Shown: positions 59,547 to 64,000 of the stretch, in pieces
Position numbering within the stretch: position 1 is the stretch's first letter
How the letters are laid out: the number at the start of each line of letters is the position of its first letter
Program-made: the position numbers and the translations under genes
Assembly: GCA_963764505.1 (NCBI GenBank)
Contig: CAVXSP010000001.1
Coordinates: 1,178,001 to 1,242,000 of the forward strand
DNA from: CAVXSP01 sp963764505
GTDB lineage: Bacteria; Acidobacteriota; Vicinamibacteria; Vicinamibacterales; SCN-69-37
DNA: 64,000 nt
Reading direction: 5' to 3'
The notes under the pieces: generated by a model
The model's database searches: none
What the model was told of the DNA's origin: nothing
Seen by the model: the letters and a program-made list of their open reading frames with translations, nothing else

Positions 59547-60569
59547 TCATCGTTCGAACAGGTCGAGCGATGTGTACGCCATGCCTGTCAGCGTGCCCTG
59601 ACCTGTGAGGATGGTCTCGTGATTCGAGCCGTCCAGGTGGGCACGAAAGACGTTCCCGCCGAGATCGGTGACGAACATCCGGTCGTGAGCCGTATCGAGC
59701 GCGATGCCGATTCCTTCCTCGAGGCCGCCGAACAGGATCTGCTGATCGGTGCGGCGGGCGGGATCGACGCCGCGCGGCGGGTCCATCGGCGCGCGGCTGA
59801 CGGTGTTGCCCCGCGGCGGGTCGCCACGGTCGGTCCAGTACATCAGGCGCGTCGTCAGGTCGAGGTCCAGGTCGATCGGCTCCGGCAGGCCGTCGAACAG
59901 CGTCTCGATGTCCGTGCGCGTCGCCGGCGTCTCGCCCGCGGGGACTTCCAGGTGCGCCCGGAAGATGCGGCCGTTGCCGCCACTGCCTTTCTGGGTCCAG
60001 TAGATCTGGCCTCGCGCGGCGTCGACCGCGATGCCGACGCACCAATGCCGGGCGTCGCGCCGATCCGCGTCGCCGTGTCCGCTCTCGACGAGGGTCTCGA
60101 CGTCGGAGCCGTCGCGGTTCGCGCGCATGATCCGCATGCCTTCGCGATCCGCCCAGTAGAGCGTCGCGCCGACGAGCTTGATCTGCTTGGGCGTGAACGT
60201 GCCGCCCCTCGGGACGAGCGTCTTCGGGGCGCTCCCGTCGAGGTCCGCGCTCTCGACCGTGCCGTCGTCGTCGTTGACGCGTCCCATCGTCGTCCAGTAG
60301 AGGCGGCCGGTGATGCGGCCGTCGTGCACGAAGTGGTGATCGACCACGATGCCGTCCGGACCGGAGGCGCGGCTCGCGGTGATTTCATGCACGTCCGAGC
60401 CGTCGGGCGCGGCGCTGAGGACGCGCCCGCCGTGGCCGATGTCGAGAAAGTAGATCCGGCCGTCGTCGCCGGCGTCGGGTGCAGGTGGCCGTCGCCCGGC
60501 CTGGCCGGCGAGCGTGGCGGTGCACAGGGCCGTCGCGGCCGCCAGTGTGAGAAGAGGACGCGGTGACAT
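59547..60569 (-). CDS. exported YWTD beta-propeller protein
   Basis: A 340-residue exported protein with a signal peptide ending near ATLAGQAG. The body is a six-bladed propeller of LDL-receptor class B (YWTD) type: YWTTMGRVN, YWADREGMRIMRANRDGSDVE, YWTQKGSGGNG and YWTDRGDPPRGN, with blades closing MFVTDLGGNVFRAHLDGSN. Such propellers bind ligands or proteins and have no fixed catalytic site. It converges on CoxG with 34 bp between stops. No enzyme function is claimed. Confidence 0.85.
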   Translation of the reverse strand: MSPRPLLTLAAATALCTATLAGQAGRRPPAPDAGDDGRIYFLDIGHGGRVLSAAPDGSDVHEITASRASGPDGIVVDHHFVHDGRITGRLYWTTMGRVNDDDGTVESADLDGSAPKTLVPRGGTFTPKQIKLVGATLYWADREGMRIMRANRDGSDVETLVESGHGDADRRDARHWCVGIAVDAARGQIYWTQKGSGGNGRIFRAHLEVPAGETPATRTDIETLFDGLPEPIDLDLDLTTRLMYWTDRGDPPRGNTVSRAPMDPPRGVDPARRTDQQILFGGLEEGIGIALDTAHDRMFVTDLGGNVFRAHLDGSNHETILTGQGTLTGMAYTSLDLFER

Positions 60570-60650
60570 CGGCAGCCTCCGGCGCGGACACTTCGTGATT
60601 GACTTCAGGCTACTCGCGCCTGGGCGGGAACTCCACTACATTTGCAACGC

Positions 60651-61922
60651 GTGTCGTTCGCCTCCCGGCCAGTCCAGACCGTCGACGTCCGTCCCACCGG
60701 TGCCCGCTACGGCGCGCTGGGCTTCACGCTCGCGCTGGCGGCCGTCGCGTACCTCGACCGCGTGTGCATCTCGACCGCCGCGCCGGCGATCAGGGCGGAT
60801 CTCGGCCTCAGCGACGCGCAGATGGGCTACGTCTTCAGCGCCTTCACGCTCGCCTACGCGGCGATGGAGGTGCCGGCCGGCTGGATGGCGGACCGGTTCG
60901 GCTCGCGCCTCATGCTCGCGCGGGTCGTGATCTGGTGGTCGGCGCTGACGGCGCTGACCGGGCTGGCGGCCGGATTCGTGTCGCTCTTCGTCATCCGTCT
61001 GCTCTTCGGCATGGGCGAGGCCGGCACGTTTCCCGGGATCTCCCGTGTCTTCGCGCGCTGGCTGCCGGCGGCCACGCGAGGCCGCGCGTTCGGGCTGGCG
61101 GTCATGACCGGGGCGCTCGGCGGGGCGATCACGCAGCCGCTCGTCGTCGCGCTGCTCGGCGTGACGACATGGCGCCGCGCGTTTCCGATCTTCGGCGGGG
61201 TCGGCCTGGTCTGGGCGGCGGCGTGGTTCTGGTGGTTCCGGGACGATCCCCACGGGCATCGCCGGGTGAACGCCGCCGAGCTCAGGATCATCGGCACGTC
61301 GCCGCCCGCGAAGGCCCCGGCGGTGCCGTGGCGCCGGCTCGCGCGGAGCGGCAGTCTCGCCGCGCTCTGCGTCATGTACTTCGGCGCGATCTACGGCTGG
61401 TATTTCTATCTCACGTGGCTGCCGACGTATCTGCTCGAGGCGCGCGGGTTCAATCTGCGCGCCGTCGGCTGGCTCGCGGCGCTGCCGCTCGTGGGGATCG
61501 GGCTCGGCGTGTTCGCGGGCGGGTGGCTGAGCGACGCGCTCTGCCGGCGCTGGGGGCTGCGGATCGGCCGAAGCGTGCCCGGCCTCGCCGGCTTTCCGCT
61601 GGCCGCGCTCGCCGTCCTGGCCGCGCTTGCGACGAGCGATTCGCTGAGCGCCGCCGTGCTGCTGGCGGCCGCCGCGGGTCTGGCGGCGCTCGGCGTCTCA
61701 CCGGCCTGGGCCGCGTGCCTCGATATCGGCGGCGATCACGCGGGGACGGTGACCGGGACGATGAACACGTTCGGCAATCTGGGCGGCGCGCTCAGCCCGC
61801 TGGTCGTCGGCTTCTGCCTGGATCGCTGGCACTCCTACAGCGCACCGCTCGTCACCGTCGCGTGCTTCTACGTCGTCGCGGCCGTCGCCTGGCTGGGCAT
61901 CGACCCGACCCGCCGCGTCTAG
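60651..61922 (+). CDS. MFS transporter (anion/organic acid symporter type)
   Basis: A 423-residue major facilitator with 12 helices. The helix 2-3 motif is ADRFGSRLMLARV, with FSAFTLAYAAMEVPAGWM before it and LFGMGEAGTFPGISRVFARWLP in helix 4-5, as in the ACS family of organic anion carriers. The central loop carries RDDPHGHRRVN. The start is uncertain: the GTG at 60651 is used, a TTG three codons upstream is possible, and no Shine-Dalgarno is present (TACATT lies 8-13 bp before). Substrate unknown. Confidence 0.87.
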   Translation: MSFASRPVQTVDVRPTGARYGALGFTLALAAVAYLDRVCISTAAPAIRADLGLSDAQMGYVFSAFTLAYAAMEVPAGWMADRFGSRLMLARVVIWWSALTALTGLAAGFVSLFVIRLLFGMGEAGTFPGISRVFARWLPAATRGRAFGLAVMTGALGGAITQPLVVALLGVTTWRRAFPIFGGVGLVWAAAWFWWFRDDPHGHRRVNAAELRIIGTSPPAKAPAVPWRRLARSGSLAALCVMYFGAIYGWYFYLTWLPTYLLEARGFNLRAVGWLAALPLVGIGLGVFAGGWLSDALCRRWGLRIGRSVPGLAGFPLAALAVLAALATSDSLSAAVLLAAAAGLAALGVSPAWAACLDIGGDHAGTVTGTMNTFGNLGGALSPLVVGFCLDRWHSYSAPLVTVACFYVVAAVAWLGIDPTRRV

Positions 61923-61985
61923 AGTCGCGACGCCGAGTTCCGCGAGGACGCCGCGCCCAGCCGGCGGACGGACTCTCGGTATGAT

Positions 61986-63578
61986 GTGAATGTCACGTCC
62001 GACTCTCTGCGCGTGGATCAGACCGCCCCGACCCAACCCGTCGTCAATCCCTGGATCATCGCGATCGCGGTGATGTTCGGCACGTTCATGGAGGTGCTCG
62101 ACACCACGGTGGTGAACGTGTCGCTGCCCCACATCGCGGGCAATCTGTCCGCCACCGTGGAGGAAGCCACGTGGACGCTGACTTCGTACCTGGTGGCCAA
62201 TGCGATCGTCCTGCCGATCACCGGATGGCTCGCGCAGTACTTCGGCCGCAAACGCCTGCTGATGATGTCGCTCACCGGCTTCACGATCGCGTCGCTGCTC
62301 AGCGGACTCGCGCCGAATCTTGGGGCGCTCGTGGTGTTCCGAATCGTCCAGGGCGCGACGGGCGGGGTGCTTCAGCCGATCTCCCAGGCGGTCATGCTCG
62401 AGGCGTTCCCGCCGCACGAGCGAGGCAAGGCCATGGCCTTCTGGGGCCTTGGCATCGTCGTCGCGCCGATGCTGGGGCCGATCCTCGGCGGCTGGCTGAC
62501 CGACAGCTATTCCTGGCGATGGGTGTTCTACATCAACCTGCCGGTCGGCATCGCGTCCTTGTATATGACGAAGCGCTTCATCTTCGATCCGTCGTACCTC
62601 AAGCGGGGCGCCGGCGCGGTGGACGGCTGGGGGATCGGGATGCTCGCGGTCGGCATCGGCGCGCTGCAGATCATGCTGGACAAGGGGCAGCAGGAGGACT
62701 GGTTCTCTTCCCAGCTGATCGTGACCTGTCTCGTCGTCAGTGTCGGCATGCTGGCGGCTTTCATCGTTCGCGAACTGATCGCGCGCGATCCGGTCGTGCA
62801 CTTGCGCGTGTTCAAGAGCCGCAACTATTCGGTCGGCGTGTTCATGATGACGACGCTGGGATTCGTGCTCTACGGCAGCCTGGTGGCGCTGCCGGTGTTC
62901 CTGCAGACGCTGATGGGCTACCCGGCCGTCGAAGCCGGACTGGCCACGGCGCCGCGCGGGCTCGGCGCGTTCATCGGCATGCCGATCATCGGCTGGGTGA
63001 TGTCGCGCGGCGTGGACCCGCGAAAGCTCCTCGCCGGCGGCTTCTTCGCCGCGGGCCTCGCGCTGGTACAGCTCTCGATGCTCGACACCACCGCGACGAT
63101 CTGGAACTTCTTCTGGCCGCAGCTCTGGCTCGGGCTCGCCCTCTCGTTCATGTTCGTCCCGCTCACGACGACCACCATGGACCCGATCCCGCGCGAGGAG
63201 ATGGGCAACGCCACCAGCCTGTTCAACCTGATGCGCAATCTCGGGGGAGGCCTCGGCATCGCGGCGGCGACGACGGTGATCGCGCGGGTCACGCAGCGCA
63301 ACTTCAGCGTGCTCGGCGAGCACCTCAACGTGTTCGACCCGCAGACACGCGCTACGCTGGCGGCGATGCAGCAGCGCTTCATGGCGTCCGGCATGGATCC
63401 GGCGACGGCGTCCAAGGCCGCCTACGCGGCCATGGGCGGCGTCCTCCACGCGCAGGCGTCGCTCCTCTCGTACCTGTACGCGTTTCGCGCCTTCGGCCTG
63501 ATCTTCATCGTCGCGGTCCCGCTGCTGTTTCTGCTGAAACGGCCGTCGAGCTCGCGGGCGCCGTCGGCCGCGCACTGA
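61986..63578 (+). CDS. DHA2 (EmrB/QacA)-family drug/efflux MFS transporter
   Basis: A 530-residue transporter with 14 predicted helices. Family motifs are FMEVLDTTVVNVSLPHIA in helix 1, the A-motif GWLAQYFGRKRLLMMS, and helix 5 WGLGIVVAPMLGPILGGWLTDSYSWRWVFYINLPVG. It uses the proton gradient to export drugs or other lipophiles; bacterial homologues often work with an HlyD adaptor and TolC, neither of which is adjacent. The GTG at 61986 is used. TATGAT at 61980-61985 directly upstream may be a promoter element, in which case a GTG at 62013 could be the real start. Confidence 0.88.
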   Translation: MNVTSDSLRVDQTAPTQPVVNPWIIAIAVMFGTFMEVLDTTVVNVSLPHIAGNLSATVEEATWTLTSYLVANAIVLPITGWLAQYFGRKRLLMMSLTGFTIASLLSGLAPNLGALVVFRIVQGATGGVLQPISQAVMLEAFPPHERGKAMAFWGLGIVVAPMLGPILGGWLTDSYSWRWVFYINLPVGIASLYMTKRFIFDPSYLKRGAGAVDGWGIGMLAVGIGALQIMLDKGQQEDWFSSQLIVTCLVVSVGMLAAFIVRELIARDPVVHLRVFKSRNYSVGVFMMTTLGFVLYGSLVALPVFLQTLMGYPAVEAGLATAPRGLGAFIGMPIIGWVMSRGVDPRKLLAGGFFAAGLALVQLSMLDTTATIWNFFWPQLWLGLALSFMFVPLTTTTMDPIPREEMGNATSLFNLMRNLGGGLGIAAATTVIARVTQRNFSVLGEHLNVFDPQTRATLAAMQQRFMASGMDPATASKAAYAAMGGVLHAQASLLSYLYAFRAFGLIFIVAVPLLFLLKRPSSSRAPSAAH

Positions 63579-63645
63579 AGCCCAAACGTCACTTCGGTCG
63601 ACGTCGTTCTATACTGCCGGCGTGGCGCCGCCGATCATCGAGTAG

Positions 63646-63789
63646 GCGGCGAAGGTGAACGCCGCGCAGACGCTGTGGGTGCCTGCTGTCAATAGCCACG
63701 GCGGGTTGGGGGACTGGGCGTTCGTGGAGATCACCGATCCGTGGGATGCAAGGAGCGCGATTCGGGGGCCATCGGGAATGCGTCTGCGG
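63646..63789 (+). pseudogene. 3' remnant of a type III restriction endonuclease-like gene
   Basis: After an in-frame TAG at 63643 the sequence reads AAKVNAAQTLWVPAVNSHGG and then LGDWAFVEITDPWDARSAIRG, which matches the conserved C-terminal end of type III restriction (Res/BPTD_3080-type) endonucleases from memory of the family. The rest of the gene is absent. The frame stays open without a stop into the following AAA ATPase. The remaining 67 bp upstream, to the transporter stop, hold no gene. Confidence 0.55.
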
Positions 63790-63840
63790 TCCTCGAGGGG
63801 CCAGCGCCAGCTCGCCAGGGTGGGGCATGATAGGGACGTC

Positions 63841-64000
63841 ATGAAGAATGCGACGCGCGCGCATTCCGGCCTGCGTTTCGGCCGTGTTCATCTCGAGAAC
63901 TGGCGCAACTTCGGCGTCGCCGACGTCGAGCTGGCGGAGCGGGTGTTCGTTGTTGGACCGAACGCTTCCGGAAAGTCGAATTTTCTGGATGTCTTCAGGT
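63841..64000 (+). CDS. AAA-family ATPase, N-terminal part, cut by the window end
   Basis: The 53 codons present encode FGRVHLENWRNFGVADVELA and then FVVGPNASGKSNFLDVFR, that is the first strand and Walker A (GPNASGKSN) of a RecF/SMC/OLD-type AAA ATPase as found in many phage-defence systems. AGGGAC lies 3 nt before the ATG at 63841. The same frame extends upstream to 63646 through the restriction-enzyme remnant, so an upstream GTG (63655) is a formal alternative. The rest lies beyond the window. Confidence 0.75.
   Translation, partial: MKNATRAHSGLRFGRVHLENWRNFGVADVELAERVFVVGPNASGKSNFLDVFR

Noticed and set aside
1..64000. tRNA, rRNA, riboswitch or insertion-sequence signatures
   Set aside because: Reading the intergenic stretches on both strands gave no cloverleaf, rRNA core, transposase frame or terminal inverted repeats. 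A covariance-model scan would be decisive and was not possible.

Overview
The window is GC-rich (roughly two thirds G+C by eye), densely coded, and looks like a chromosomal piece of a soil-type Acidobacteriota bacterium, possibly of the Vicinamibacteria. That placement is an inference. It rests on many exported enzymes with Sec or Tat-like signals, PQQ-dependent dehydrogenases and c-type cytochromes, DUF4159, PspC and BrkB-type proteins, and Gly/Arg-rich tracts after signal peptides. No rRNA, tRNA, CRISPR array or intact insertion sequence was recognised.

Layout. 1-9.9 kb: exported hydrolases (SGNH esterase, calcineurin-like phosphoesterase), a PLP aminotransferase, an HpcH/HpaI aldolase, a monooxygenase-like protein with a histone-like tail, DUF4159, an APC permease converging on an isomerase-like TIM barrel with a 130-bp overlap, and a frameshifted sorbosone/glucose dehydrogenase. 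9.9-22.8 kb: envelope and housekeeping genes (ABC ATPase, MFS-spermidine synthase fusion, double-PspC protein, M23 peptidase, BrkB, azurin, outer-membrane barrel, citramalate/isopropylmalate-type synthase, M49-like peptidase, YtxH-like proteins). 22.8-28.1 kb: an ABC-2 exporter pair, a small dimeric alpha-beta barrel protein, dienelactone hydrolase and a gluconate permease. 28.1-30.8 kb: a decayed stretch with a heptamer repeat, remnants of an SRPBCC protein and an alpha/beta hydrolase, and a truncated Ser/Thr kinase. 30.8-35.5 kb: a heme-oxidase-like membrane protein, cupin, nitrilase, and a divergent TetR/serine-hydrolase pair around a perfect inverted repeat.

35.5-42.7 kb is a sugar locus: an SDR and an L-fucose-isomerase-like protein on the minus strand, divergent from a complete ribose/xylose-type ABC importer. 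It is followed by a nucleotidyltransferase remnant. 42.7-48.5 kb: M20 amidohydrolase, tannase-type esterase, a toxin-antitoxin pair, an SDR and an esterase.

The most distinctive region is 48.7-59.5 kb. It starts with a single polypeptide joining a mono-heme cytochrome c to a predicted outer-membrane barrel, translationally coupled to a five-heme cytochrome. After an intergenic 22-bp-period repeat array and a TauE permease comes a block of cytochrome c, PQQ alcohol dehydrogenase, and a molybdenum hydroxylase in small-large-medium-CoxG order. A plausible reading is stepwise oxidation of alcohols to aldehydes to acids in the envelope and cytoplasm, with cytochromes and perhaps the barrel fusion handling electrons. 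59.5-63.6 kb holds a YWTD propeller protein and two MFS transporters. The right edge carries the 3' end of a type III restriction endonuclease-like gene in frame with the start of an AAA ATPase, suggesting the border of a defence or mobile region.
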